NCBI RefSeq assembly: GCF_910578895.1
Contig: NZ_CAJTSC010000022.1
Span: 1-54,544 of the forward strand
Direction of reading: 5' to 3'
DNA: 54,544 bases
From: an uncultured Bacteroides sp.
GTDB lineage: Bacteria; Bacteroidota; Bacteroidia; Bacteroidales; Bacteroidaceae
Below, in pieces: positions 8,005-16,861 of the stretch; within the stretch, counting starts at the first letter, position 1; each line of letters begins with the position of its first letter. Made by a program: the position numbers and the translations under genes. Under the pieces are notes generated by a model. It saw only the letters and a program-made list of their open reading frames with translations. It searched no databases and was not told where the DNA came from.

Positions 8005-9549
8005 TTACTGTAACTCAACGGTGACAATTGATTTGGCAGGGAGTTTTATTTTCAGAACCCCTTTGCTGATTTTTACCTCTTTGAAAGGAATTAATTTCAC
8101 TTTGTCGGGATTTTCGAAAGAATTGTAGTCCGTAATCCGTGCGGCGGTAAGCACTTCTCCCACTGCTTTCTTAGCCTGGATGCCCGGCAGATTTACAATA
8201 ACCTCCTGTTCGTTGTCTACATCAACATTTGACAAAGAAATATGGATTTTTCCGTTCTTGTCTTTGGATGCAGTGGCGCTGACAAGGGGTAATGTACGGT
8301 TGTCGCGTACTGGTACCTGCTTACAAGCCAGCTCGATGGGCAGATAAGTGGCATCCTGATGCACTTTATACATCTTGAATACATGGTAGGTGGGAGTCAG
8401 CACCATATCCTTGCCTTTGGTCAGAATCATGGATTGCAACACGTTGACAATCTGGGCGATGTTTGCCATTTTCAGGCGGTCGGTGTATTTGTGGAAGATG
8501 TCGAGCGAAAGGGAAGCCACGAACGCATCGCGCATGGTATTCTGCTGGTAGAGGTGTCCGCTGACCGTACCTGGTTCTTCGTCCCACCATGTTCCCCATT
8601 CGTCGAGCATAAGGGCTACGTTCTTGTCCTTGTCATATTCGTCCATAATGGCACAGTGCTTGCGGATGACGTCTTCTATTTCGCGGCATTTGCCCATGGT
8701 CCAGTAGTAATCGTCTTTATTGAACTCGGTGGCGGAACCTTTGCTGCCGGTCCAGCCGGTAACGGTGTAGTAGTGGAGTGAAACACCGTTCATGCGGCTG
8801 CCTACGCGGTCCATCAGGACTTTGGTCCATTCATAGTCGTAATCGCTGGCGCCGCTGGCTATCTTGAACAGGCGGTTGCTGTCGTAGTTGCGGCAGTAGG
8901 TTGCGTAGCGGCGGTAAAGGTCGGCATAGTATTCGGGACGCATGCTGCCGCCGCAACCCCAGCTTTCGTTTCCTACACCGAGGTATTTCACTTTCCATGC
9001 TTTGTCGCGGCCGTTTTTCCGGCGCAGGTTTGCCATGGGGGAGTCGCCGTCGGAAGTCATGTATTCCACCCATTTGGCAAGTTCTTCTACGGTTCCGCTA
9101 CCCACGTTTCCGCTGATGTAGGGTTCGCATCCCAACATTTCGCAAAGATTGAGAAATTCGTGTGTACCGAAACTGTTGTCTTCGATAGTGCCGCCCCAGT
9201 TGTTGTTGACCATTTTAGGACGGTTTTCTTTAGGACCTATACCGTCCATCCAGTGATATTCGTCGGCAAAACAGCCGCCCGGCCAGCGGAGAACGGGTAC
9301 CTGAAGGTCTTTCAAGGCGTTGAATACATCGGTACGGTAACCGTTGATGTTGGGTATGTCGGAGTTTTCACCTACCCAAAGCCCGCCGTAGATACAGGTG
9401 CCCAGATGTTCGGCAAACTGGCCGTAGATTTCTTTGGGAATGACTTGTGTGCCTTGGTCGGCATGAAGCGTGATTGTTGCACTCTGTTGTGCGGACACAG
9501 ATACGGATGCAGCGAATAGGAGACTGCTGAATAATAGTTTGTTTCTCAT
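8005..9549 (-). CDS. GH51 alpha-L-arabinofuranosidase
   Basis: A 514-residue retaining glycosidase releasing terminal arabinofuranose from arabinan or arabino-oligosaccharides. A signal peptide ending VSVSA-QQ exports it, probably to the periplasm. The (beta/alpha)8 domain has the acid/base Glu in GVGNESWG (about 194) and the nucleophile Glu in MLDEWGTWWD (about 316). A C-terminal beta-sandwich ends the protein. Length matches the compact GH51 form and differs from the larger GH51 encoded at 35141-37120. It lies 109 bp after the GH127 gene, same strand, in the arabinose cluster. Confidence 0.94.
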   Translation of the reverse strand: MRNKLLFSSLLFAASVSVSAQQSATITLHADQGTQVIPKEIYGQFAEHLGTCIYGGLWVGENSDIPNINGYRTDVFNALKDLQVPVLRWPGGCFADEYHWMDGIGPKENRPKMVNNNWGGTIEDNSFGTHEFLNLCEMLGCEPYISGNVGSGTVEELAKWVEYMTSDGDSPMANLRRKNGRDKAWKVKYLGVGNESWGCGGSMRPEYYADLYRRYATYCRNYDSNRLFKIASGASDYDYEWTKVLMDRVGSRMNGVSLHYYTVTGWTGSKGSATEFNKDDYYWTMGKCREIEDVIRKHCAIMDEYDKDKNVALMLDEWGTWWDEEPGTVSGHLYQQNTMRDAFVASLSLDIFHKYTDRLKMANIAQIVNVLQSMILTKGKDMVLTPTYHVFKMYKVHQDATYLPIELACKQVPVRDNRTLPLVSATASKDKNGKIHISLSNVDVDNEQEVIVNLPGIQAKKAVGEVLTAARITDYNSFENPDKVKLIPFKEVKISKGVLKIKLPAKSIVTVELQ

Positions 9550-9658
9550 AATGGTTATTAGTTATATGATGTTTGTAAAATGGCAGACTGTACCTGCATT
9601 AAGATAATTGATTATTAGTACTTTTAAGTGTTACTGATATTCCTGTCGGGATATACGG

Positions 9659-12004
9659 TTATTTGAGCAAGCGGACTTCGTAGATGGCAGGAGTCCGTTC
9701 CGTTCCGTCCGGACTGAAAAGTATCGGACAACTGCCGGTACTTAATTTCCGGGATAGGGGATAACAGAGGGTTATAAAACCTTCCTTGTCCGGTTGGCTG
9801 ATGACGGGAGCGACGGTCAGTTTCTCGTTGTTGAGAGTGATTGCAAGTTTCATCGGATCGCTTTTCCGCACGGTGACTGTCAGTTGGCTTGCTTCTTTCT
9901 TCACTTTCAGATTATAGCTGAACCAACCTTCGGCACGCCGGAAATGCCGGTCGTTGTCCGTTCCCGTTTCCGATTGTTCGTATCGGATGCCGTGGTCGGA
10001 TTCCGGTTGTTGTTCGCCGGGGAAAATAACGTCTATCGTCCGGTTGGCAAGTTCCATGGCTTTGCGTTCCTTCAGTTCCGTCTCTTTTCGGATACTTTCG
10101 GCTTCCGTTGCGGTCACCTGATGAAAATAGATGGCATACCGTGAATCGTGCAGACGGAAGAAAGGTATCAGTTTCAATGCCTCTTTTCGTGCGGGATAGA
10201 CATTTCCGGTATAGCTGAATGACAGTTGCTTGTCATCCGTTTTGCGGAGTGCTTGCGGCAGTGATGCGGCAGCGCCTATCAACATAGGCATTTCTTCCAG
10301 GGAAACCTGTTTGCCGTGGGCGATGTGCCCGCCGCGGCTGTCGTCGGCATAAAGTCCGTCCATGTTTTCCGTGCCGGTAGGGCTGGCAAGAACGATGGGA
10401 CCGTACATGAAAGCGTAATAATGCGCCTGGTCGGGTATCTGCTCCAAAGTGACTTGCATGGGCAAGTTCAGTGTGATTTCGTCTCCGGCTTTCCATTTGC
10501 GGCGGATTGTCAGGTATTCTCCCGATGCGGCATTTATATCCTGTATTTTGCCGTTGACGGATACACTCGCTCCTTTTGCCCAAGAGGGATAACGGAACTT
10601 CAGGCTGAATGCTTTCTTGTTGCTCTTCTCCACCTTGAATCTGATTTGTTCTTCATCGGGGAAGCGGCTTTCCTGCACCAGTGTGATTTTTTTCTCTTTC
10701 CAGGTCAGCCGGGAAGGGATGAACAGGTTTACGTACAAGGTATCTTCTGCGTGGGCATAAATAAACTCTCCGTACTTGGTATGGTTCTCCAGTCCGGAGC
10801 CCACGCAACACCACATGGATGTTTCCGGTTGCGAATAAACGCGGTAGTGGCCCGAACGCATGGGAGTGAAGTATACAAAACCGCCTTTTTCAGGCTGCTG
10901 TGAGGCAAGGATATGGTTGTATAAGGCACGTTCGTAATAATCGGCGAAGCGGATGTCGGGAGAGGTCCGGAAAAGCATCTTTGTCAGGCGGAGCATGTTG
11001 TAAGTGTTACAGGTTTCCGGTCCTTGTACATCATTGAGCATGGATGTGAAGTTGTCTGCCGGATGGAAATGCTCGCGCACGCTGTTACCACCGATACAGA
11101 CGGAACGGTGATCAACGACCGTGTTCCAGAAGAAGCGTGCAGCATGGTCCCAGTCGCGGTCTTGCGTGAAGTCGGCGATACGTTTGTAGCCGATGACTTT
11201 CGGTATCTGTGTGTTGGCGTGCATGCCTGTCAGGCGGTCCTCATCCCGGGTGAGCGGTTCAAGGAGGATTTCATGGGAGAATCTGCGTGCCAGTTCCAGG
11301 TATTTCTTATCTCCCGTAATGTCGGCAACATCGGCAAATATTTCGTTCAGTCCTCCGTGTTCGCTGCGCAACATGTCTTGCATCTGCCGGTCGGTGAGTC
11401 CGGATGTGACATCTGCCATCCAGTCGGTGAGGGCAATCAACATCCGGCGGGCAAGGTCGCTCCCGGCATAAAGGTATGCGTCACGAAGTCCGGCATAAGT
11501 CTTGTGTATGTTGTATAGGGGTACCCATCTGTCGTTAAGGCTGAAACCTCCGGCACGGATATTCCCTGCTTTGATTTCTTTCCAAAGTTGCAGGCTTCCG
11601 GGCGTTCCTCCGATGAAACCGTTGCCTGCGGCTTGCTGCGCGCGATGTAGTTCGTTCAGCATATAATCCAGCCGGTTGTACACGGCTGTGTCTCCGGTAG
11701 CGGCATACATCATGGAGAGTGCGGAGATATAATGTCCGCCGATGTGTCCGTCCAGACCGGTATTTTCCCAGTTGGTATAACTTGGTGCCTTAGGGGTGAG
11801 TCCGGCTTCGCGCAGAAAGGGAGCGAGCAGCCTGTCCGGGTTCATTGCCATTATGTATTTTAAGTCGGCCTGCTGCGCCTGTAAGAAAGGGCTGTCCAAC
11901 AGTCTGACATCTTGGAGAGGAAAATAGGACACTGCTTGTCTTGTCTGGGCTTTTCCGGTAAAGAGAAAGAAAAGAAGTAATAGACAGGTGAGTGATGATT
12001 TCAT
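9659..12004 (-). CDS. GH127 beta-L-arabinofuranosidase
   Basis: A 781-residue glycoside hydrolase family 127 protein expected to remove beta-linked L-arabinofuranose. The signal peptide ends FTGKA-QT. The (alpha/alpha)6 barrel has the residues known from HypBA1: a candidate acid/base Glu in SVREHF (about 311), the zinc ligands Glu and Cys in ETC (330-332) and the Cys pair in MWCCVGSG (399-400), one of which is the nucleophile in characterised members. C-terminal beta domains follow. The gene lies between the ribulokinase and GH51 genes. It suggests that the substrate, or a co-imported plant glycan, carries beta-linked arabinose in addition to the alpha links cut by GH43 and GH51. Confidence 0.9.
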   Translation of the reverse strand: MKSSLTCLLLLFFLFTGKAQTRQAVSYFPLQDVRLLDSPFLQAQQADLKYIMAMNPDRLLAPFLREAGLTPKAPSYTNWENTGLDGHIGGHYISALSMMYAATGDTAVYNRLDYMLNELHRAQQAAGNGFIGGTPGSLQLWKEIKAGNIRAGGFSLNDRWVPLYNIHKTYAGLRDAYLYAGSDLARRMLIALTDWMADVTSGLTDRQMQDMLRSEHGGLNEIFADVADITGDKKYLELARRFSHEILLEPLTRDEDRLTGMHANTQIPKVIGYKRIADFTQDRDWDHAARFFWNTVVDHRSVCIGGNSVREHFHPADNFTSMLNDVQGPETCNTYNMLRLTKMLFRTSPDIRFADYYERALYNHILASQQPEKGGFVYFTPMRSGHYRVYSQPETSMWCCVGSGLENHTKYGEFIYAHAEDTLYVNLFIPSRLTWKEKKITLVQESRFPDEEQIRFKVEKSNKKAFSLKFRYPSWAKGASVSVNGKIQDINAASGEYLTIRRKWKAGDEITLNLPMQVTLEQIPDQAHYYAFMYGPIVLASPTGTENMDGLYADDSRGGHIAHGKQVSLEEMPMLIGAAASLPQALRKTDDKQLSFSYTGNVYPARKEALKLIPFFRLHDSRYAIYFHQVTATEAESIRKETELKERKAMELANRTIDVIFPGEQQPESDHGIRYEQSETGTDNDRHFRRAEGWFSYNLKVKKEASQLTVTVRKSDPMKLAITLNNEKLTVAPVISQPDKEGFITLCYPLSRKLSTGSCPILFSPDGTERTPAIYEVRLLK

Positions 12005-12051
12005 TTGTATCAGGTTTTTATAGTATGAAGAAAAACTTTTTTATATGAACG

Positions 12052-12081
12052 AATGTAGCGGGAGTTGCCTCCCGTTACATT
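12052..12081 (-). terminator. Hairpin after the ribulokinase gene
   Basis: AATGTAGCGGGA and TCCCGTTACATT pair over 12 positions with one mismatch around a 6-nt loop. It lies 80 bp beyond the kinase stop codon and before the GH127 gene. Confidence 0.55.
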
Positions 12082-12160
12082 TGTGTTCATGACCGCTCTT
12101 GAGCCAGGGTCTTCCCTTTTCTTGGAGAAGAATTTTGCCAAGAGCCTGTTTTTGCAGGAA

Positions 12161-13759
12161 TTACTTTTTGAAATTGACAGCTGCTTCTTCGACGGGCAAG
12201 GTTGCTTTGTAATTTTCTATGTATGCGTTGAAACCTTCCACGTCTTCGGCAGTCGGCGACACTTCTACACCGGCATCGCCTGCAAACACTTTTTCGTCCA
12301 AAAAATCGGCAAGTGTTTGTTGTCCGTCATTGTTCACAAGGTAAGAACCGAGCAGGGCAATACCCCAAGCGCCGCCTTCACCCGCCGTTTCCATGACGGA
12401 AATGGGTGAGTTTATGGCTGCGGCAAGAATTCTTTGGCCTACACCTTTGGTTCTGAACAGGCCGCCGTGTCCCGTAATTCTGTCTACTTTGATTTTCTCT
12501 TCCTTGAACAGGATGTCGTTGCCGATTTTAAGGACTCCCACCGAAGCATGCAGATGGGCTCTCATGAAGTTGGCAAGGTTGAATTTGTCGTTTGCCGAAC
12601 GCACAAACAGCGGTCGTCCTTCCGCAAGTCCTGTCACGGGTTCGCCGGAAATGTAATTGTATGCAATAAGACCGCCGCAATTGGCATTGCCTGTCAGTGC
12701 ATGGTTATAGAGTTTGCCGTATACCTCGTCCATGTCTACGGGGATACCCAGCAGTTCCTGGTATTCCTTAAATAAGTTGACCCAGGCATTGAGGTCGGAA
12801 GTACAGTTGTTGCAATGTACCATTGCCACGAGGCTGCCGTCGGGAGTCGTTACCATGTCAATCATTTCGTATGGTTTCGACAGCTCCTTTTCCAAAACAA
12901 TCATGGAGAATGAGGATGTGCCTGCCGATACGTTTCCCGTACGTTGTTTTACGGCATTGGTCGCCACCATGCCTGTTCCGGCATCTCCTTCGGGCGGGCA
13001 TACCGGTATCCCTGCCTTCAGATGGCCTGATACGTCAAGCCTTTTGGCTCCTTCCGGGGTGAGGAAACCGGCATTCTTGCCTGCCGGCAATACTTTGGGC
13101 AGAATATCCGTAAGTTTCCAGTCATAACCTTTCGGAGCGATCAGTTCATCGAACTTCGCTACCATTTCGGCGGAATAGTTCTTGGTGGCGGGATCTATGG
13201 GAAGCATGCCCGATGCATCGCCTATGCCCAACACCTTCTGGCCGGTTATCTGCCAATGTACAAATCCGGCAAGTGTTGTCAGATAATCAATCTCCTTAAC
13301 ATGTTCCTCATTATCCAGGATAGCTTGGTATAAGTGGGAAATGCTCCATCTTAACGGGATATTGTAGACAAACAGTTCGGACAAAGCCGCTGCCGCCTGG
13401 GCTGTGTTGGTGTTTCTCCATGTGCGGAACGGAACAAGGATTTCCTCTTTTCCGTTGAATGCCATGTAACCGTGCATCATGGCACTGACACCGATAGCGG
13501 CCAACGCTTCTATTTCCGTATCGTATAAATTCTTCACGTTGGCGCGAAGGTTTGCATAGCAATCCTGTAACCCGTACCAGATAGTTTCGACGCTGTATGT
13601 CCAAAGCCCGTCGACCAATTGGTTTTCCCAAGTATGGCTTCCCTGGGCAATGGGCTTGTTTTCTTGGTCAATCAGAACGGCTTTTATTCGTGTCGAACCG
13701 AACTCTATGCCGAGAATGGCTTTGCCTGCTTCGATTGTTGATTTTGGATCTAATGTCAT
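12161..13759 (-). CDS. FGGY-family kinase, probable L-ribulokinase
   Basis: A 532-residue cytoplasmic sugar kinase with the actin-like ATPase fold: N-terminal phosphate loop ILGIEFGSTRIK, a second domain containing CPPEGDAGTGMVATN (about 245) and NVSAGTSSFSM (about 275), and GHGGLFRTKG near 440. Annotation tools often call this type xylulokinase. Its position beside araA and araD, with no classical AraB in the cluster, argues for L-ribulokinase (ribulose to ribulose-5-phosphate), as in the B. thetaiotaomicron arabinose cluster. It starts 99 bp after the araA stop, with a hairpin between them. Confidence 0.85.
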   Translation of the reverse strand: MTLDPKSTIEAGKAILGIEFGSTRIKAVLIDQENKPIAQGSHTWENQLVDGLWTYSVETIWYGLQDCYANLRANVKNLYDTEIEALAAIGVSAMMHGYMAFNGKEEILVPFRTWRNTNTAQAAAALSELFVYNIPLRWSISHLYQAILDNEEHVKEIDYLTTLAGFVHWQITGQKVLGIGDASGMLPIDPATKNYSAEMVAKFDELIAPKGYDWKLTDILPKVLPAGKNAGFLTPEGAKRLDVSGHLKAGIPVCPPEGDAGTGMVATNAVKQRTGNVSAGTSSFSMIVLEKELSKPYEMIDMVTTPDGSLVAMVHCNNCTSDLNAWVNLFKEYQELLGIPVDMDEVYGKLYNHALTGNANCGGLIAYNYISGEPVTGLAEGRPLFVRSANDKFNLANFMRAHLHASVGVLKIGNDILFKEEKIKVDRITGHGGLFRTKGVGQRILAAAINSPISVMETAGEGGAWGIALLGSYLVNNDGQQTLADFLDEKVFAGDAGVEVSPTAEDVEGFNAYIENYKATLPVEEAAVNFKK

Positions 13760-13803
13760 GTGATTAAATTGTTATAAAAGGGGAGGAGTGGTTCATTATA
13801 AAT

Positions 13804-13851
13804 GGGGGTGTACCAAAACCAAATAGGCTGTCAAGGTTTTGGCACACCCTC
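13804..13851 (-). terminator. Hairpin after araA
   Basis: 15-bp stem GGGTGTACCAAAACC (13806-13820) with GGTTTTGGCACACCC (13835-13849), one mismatch. On the minus strand it begins 9 bp past the araA stop and is followed by an AT-rich stretch. It may attenuate transcription into the kinase gene. Confidence 0.65.
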
Positions 13852-13858
13852 GTCAATA

Positions 13859-15367
13859 TCAGCAAAGTGCTTTATTCAGCATATAATATACCTCGTTCAT
13901 GCGCAGTTCTTTCTTGAACTCGCTGATAGTGGTATTTTCATCGATGACTATCATTTCGATACCTGCCATTTCTGCAAAGTCTTCCCAGTATTCTACGGTG
14001 AGGTCGTAAGAGAAGCTGGTGTGGTGCGTGCCACCTGCCAGAATCCATGCCGCCGCACCCACTTCGAGGTTAGGCATCGGAATCCACAATGCGCTTGCTA
14101 CGGGAAGTTTCGGCAGCGGTTTGCTCTTGATACATTCCACTTTGTTTACGATAAGGCGGAAACGGTTGCCGAGGTCCACAATGGTTGCCGCTACCCCTTC
14201 GCCTTGCTTGCTGGTGAATACAAGACGGGCTGTTTCGCTGTCGATACCGATGCTCAGGCGGTGTACTTCGAGTTTCGGTTTCTGTTCTGCTATCAATGGG
14301 CATACTTCCAGCATGTGTGCTTGCAGGATAGCGCTCTTCTCACCGTCGAAGTTCAGGGTATAGTCTTCGAGGAAGGAACATCCGTTGGGCATGCCTTGGC
14401 TCATGAACCAGGTAGTACGGTAGAGGGCGGCGGTTTTCCAGTCGCCTTCTGCTCCGAAGCCGTAACCTTCCGCCATCAGGCGTTGAGAGGCAAGACCGGG
14501 AATCTGGTCGAAGTCGCCCAGGTCGTTGAAGTTGGTTGTAAAACCTTTGGCACCGGTGTCTTTCAATACGCGACGGATGGCAATTTCCGCTTTTGCAGAG
14601 TTCCATACCTTAGTGTAGGCTTCGGTTCCTTCCTGTTCGAGTGCGGCATCGTGGTCGTAAAGTTTGAAGTATTCGGCTACGAGGGCTTTTACATCGGCAT
14701 CGTCAACAGCGTTATAGTAGGTCATTACGTCGTTGATGGGATAGTAGTCCACATGATAGCCCAATACTTGTTCGGCACTGACCTTGTCACCGTCCGTTAC
14801 CGCCACGTTGTTCATCTGGTCGCCGAATCGGATGATGAGCATGTCTTGTGCATCCGCCCATGCGGCTGCCACGCGCATCCATGCGGCAATCTGTTTCTGT
14901 GCTTTTTCATCTTGCCAGTGTCCTACAACGACTTTGCGGTTTTTGCGCATACGGGTAACGATGTGTCCGAATTCACGGTCGCCGTGAGCAGACTGGTTCA
15001 GGTTCATGAAATCCATATCCATCGTATCCCAAGGAATTTCTTTGTTGAATTGTGTATGGAAGTGCAATAGCGGTTTCTTCAGTTCCTGCAGGCCGTGTAT
15101 CCACATTTTGGCAGGAGAGAAAGTGTGCATCCAGGTGATGACACCGATACATTTCTCGTCATTGTTGGCAGCCTTGAAAGCGGCGGTTACCTCTTTGGAT
15201 GAGTTTACGGTACCTTTATATACCACCTTTACAGGCAGACGGCCGGAGTCATTCAGGCCTTTTACCATTTCATTGCTGTGTGCGTCTACTGCGATAACTG
15301 CGTCGCCGCCGTACAGAAGCTGTGCTCCTGTTACGAACCATACTTCATATTGATCAAATGCGTTCAT
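13859..15367 (-). CDS. araA: L-arabinose isomerase
   Basis: A 502-residue cytoplasmic enzyme converting L-arabinose to L-ribulose, the first step of catabolism. It has the family opening EVWFVTGAQLLYG and the manganese ligand and catalytic Glu residues in YGFGAEGDWK (about 305) and CSFLEDYTLNF (about 334). The late His pair is in GGTHHTSFSYDL (about 450). Length is close to the 500 residues typical of AraA. It lies 37 bp after araD on the same strand. Confidence 0.97.
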   Translation of the reverse strand: MNAFDQYEVWFVTGAQLLYGGDAVIAVDAHSNEMVKGLNDSGRLPVKVVYKGTVNSSKEVTAAFKAANNDEKCIGVITWMHTFSPAKMWIHGLQELKKPLLHFHTQFNKEIPWDTMDMDFMNLNQSAHGDREFGHIVTRMRKNRKVVVGHWQDEKAQKQIAAWMRVAAAWADAQDMLIIRFGDQMNNVAVTDGDKVSAEQVLGYHVDYYPINDVMTYYNAVDDADVKALVAEYFKLYDHDAALEQEGTEAYTKVWNSAKAEIAIRRVLKDTGAKGFTTNFNDLGDFDQIPGLASQRLMAEGYGFGAEGDWKTAALYRTTWFMSQGMPNGCSFLEDYTLNFDGEKSAILQAHMLEVCPLIAEQKPKLEVHRLSIGIDSETARLVFTSKQGEGVAATIVDLGNRFRLIVNKVECIKSKPLPKLPVASALWIPMPNLEVGAAAWILAGGTHHTSFSYDLTVEYWEDFAEMAGIEMIVIDENTTISEFKKELRMNEVYYMLNKALC

Positions 15368-15404
15368 ACTGTTTTTAAGTTTTTAGTTGTTGATTTTTAA
15401 TTGT

Positions 15405-16088
15405 TTATTGCCCGTAATAAGCGTTCGGTCCATGCTTGCGGTTGAAATGTTTCTCTACAAGCAGCGGATTCATCGTCAGATGCGGATTGACGGCATAGGC
15501 TATGGAAGCCATCTTGGCAACCTGCTCCATGACTACGGCATTGTGTACTGCATCGTGCGCGTCTTTTCCCCAAGAGAAAGGACCATGGTTTTTTACCAAC
15601 ACTCCGGGTGTGTGAACCGGGTTCAAGCCTTCAAACCGTTTCACGATTACGTTTCCGGTTTCCTGTTCATAAGCTCCTTTCACCTCTTCCTCCGTCATGC
15701 TGTCGGTGCAGGGGATGGCATCGTGGAAGTAGTCTGCATGGGTCGTTCCTATGTTGGGAATGTCGCAGCCCGCCTGTGCCCAGGCTGTGGCATACGTGGA
15801 GTGTGTATGTACCACACCGCCAATCTCCGGAAACGCTTTGTAAAGCACAATGTGGGTAGGAGTGTCGGAAGAAGGTTTTAAATTACCTTCCACCACATTG
15901 CCGTCGAGGTCGACGACAACCATATCTTCTGCTTTCATATCGTCATAGCTTACTCCGCTGGGCTTGATAACGACCAGTCCCGTTGCACGGTCGATGGCGG
16001 ATACATTCCCCCAGGTAAAGATGACGAGTCCATGCTTCACCAAATCAAGGTTGGCACGAAATACTTTTTCTTTCAGTTCTTCTAACAT
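15405..16088 (-). CDS. araD: L-ribulose-5-phosphate 4-epimerase
   Basis: A 227-residue class II aldolase-fold enzyme producing D-xylulose-5-phosphate. It shows WGNVSAIDRATG, the phosphate-binding KPSGVSYDDM, the metal-binding HTHSTYATAWAQAG (about 95) and HADYFHDAIPC, plus NHGPFSWGKDAHDAV (about 170). Size equals E. coli AraD. The ATG lies only 5 bp beyond the araR stop, so the two are surely cotranscribed. Confidence 0.97.
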   Translation of the reverse strand: MLEELKEKVFRANLDLVKHGLVIFTWGNVSAIDRATGLVVIKPSGVSYDDMKAEDMVVVDLDGNVVEGNLKPSSDTPTHIVLYKAFPEIGGVVHTHSTYATAWAQAGCDIPNIGTTHADYFHDAIPCTDSMTEEEVKGAYEQETGNVIVKRFEGLNPVHTPGVLVKNHGPFSWGKDAHDAVHNAVVMEQVAKMASIAYAVNPHLTMNPLLVEKHFNRKHGPNAYYGQ

Positions 16089-16093
16089 AATGG

Positions 16094-16771
16094 CTAAATT
16101 TTAAACTTCGGTGCCTTGCGATATGCCTTTTCATTGAATTTGTATAAAGCGGCACCGCGTTTGGAATTTGTTTTATCAATTTTATCCGTCTTTTCTATGT
16201 AATCCATTTCGGCTATCCTCTTGCGGAAGTTACGTTTGTCGATGGCTTCTCCATAGATGGCTTCGTACAGGCTTTGCAGTTGCGAGAGTGTAAACATCTG
16301 GGGCAACAGATTAAAGCCGATAGGCTCTGTAGATGCTTTCTGCTGCATCAGCGCGCGTGCTTTTTCCACCATTTCGGGATGGTCGAAGATAAGAGGCGGC
16401 AACTCGTTGATGTTTACCCAAAAGGCGTTGTGCTGCTGTACTAAATCCTTGTCGTATTCATTGATGTTTACCAGCGCATAGTAGGCAATGGAGATTACAC
16501 GCTCTCCCGGGTCGCGGTCGATGGCGCCGAAAGAACCTACCTGCTCCATATATACATTGTCCAATCCCGTCAGCCCGGCGAGAACCCGCTTGGCGGCATC
16601 ATCCACACTCTCGTTCTCTTGGACGAACCCGCCCATCAACGACCAGTTGCCCATTGCGGGTTCGAAGTTTCTTTTCAGCAGCAGCAGGTTTAACTCACCC
16701 TCGTTGAAACCGAAAATGATACAGTCGATACCTACATAAAATCGGGGATTGGAACTGTAGTAACTACTCAT
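16094..16771 (-). CDS. araR: Nudix-type arabinose regulator AraR
   Basis: A 225-residue transcription factor of the Nudix-related regulator group (NrtR/AraR). The N-terminal Nudix fold (about 10-145) has a degenerate box, GFVQENESVDDAAKRVLAGL: the first Gly, first Glu and Arg are kept but the three catalytic Glu of the REUXEE core are Val, Gly and Leu. It should therefore sense a ligand rather than hydrolyse. The C-terminal part (about 150-225) is a basic winged-helix region (RNFRKRIAEMDYIEK). In B. thetaiotaomicron the homologue represses arabinose genes and is released by L-arabinose. It heads araD-araA. Candidate operators lie upstream of the mutarotase-symporter unit. Confidence 0.9.
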   Translation of the reverse strand: MSSYYSSNPRFYVGIDCIIFGFNEGELNLLLLKRNFEPAMGNWSLMGGFVQENESVDDAAKRVLAGLTGLDNVYMEQVGSFGAIDRDPGERVISIAYYALVNINEYDKDLVQQHNAFWVNINELPPLIFDHPEMVEKARALMQQKASTEPIGFNLLPQMFTLSQLQSLYEAIYGEAIDKRNFRKRIAEMDYIEKTDKIDKTNSKRGAALYKFNEKAYRKAPKFKI

Positions 16772-16861
16772 GTCTTTTGTTTTTATAATTTGAATCTTAT
16801 CCTAATCTGCATTAAGCAAATGTCGGGAATTAGTTTATGCCTTATCTTTGATACTTGATGT

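Noticed and set aside
13802..15070. Long plus-strand open frame antisense to araA
   Set aside because: Codon-periodic shadow of a certain gene; low-complexity His/Val-rich translation with no recognisable domain.
16843..16850. TATCTTTG on the plus strand between araR and the symporter gene
   Set aside because: Perfect -7 word, but it points antisense into the symporter gene and has no -33 TTG at 19-21 bp.
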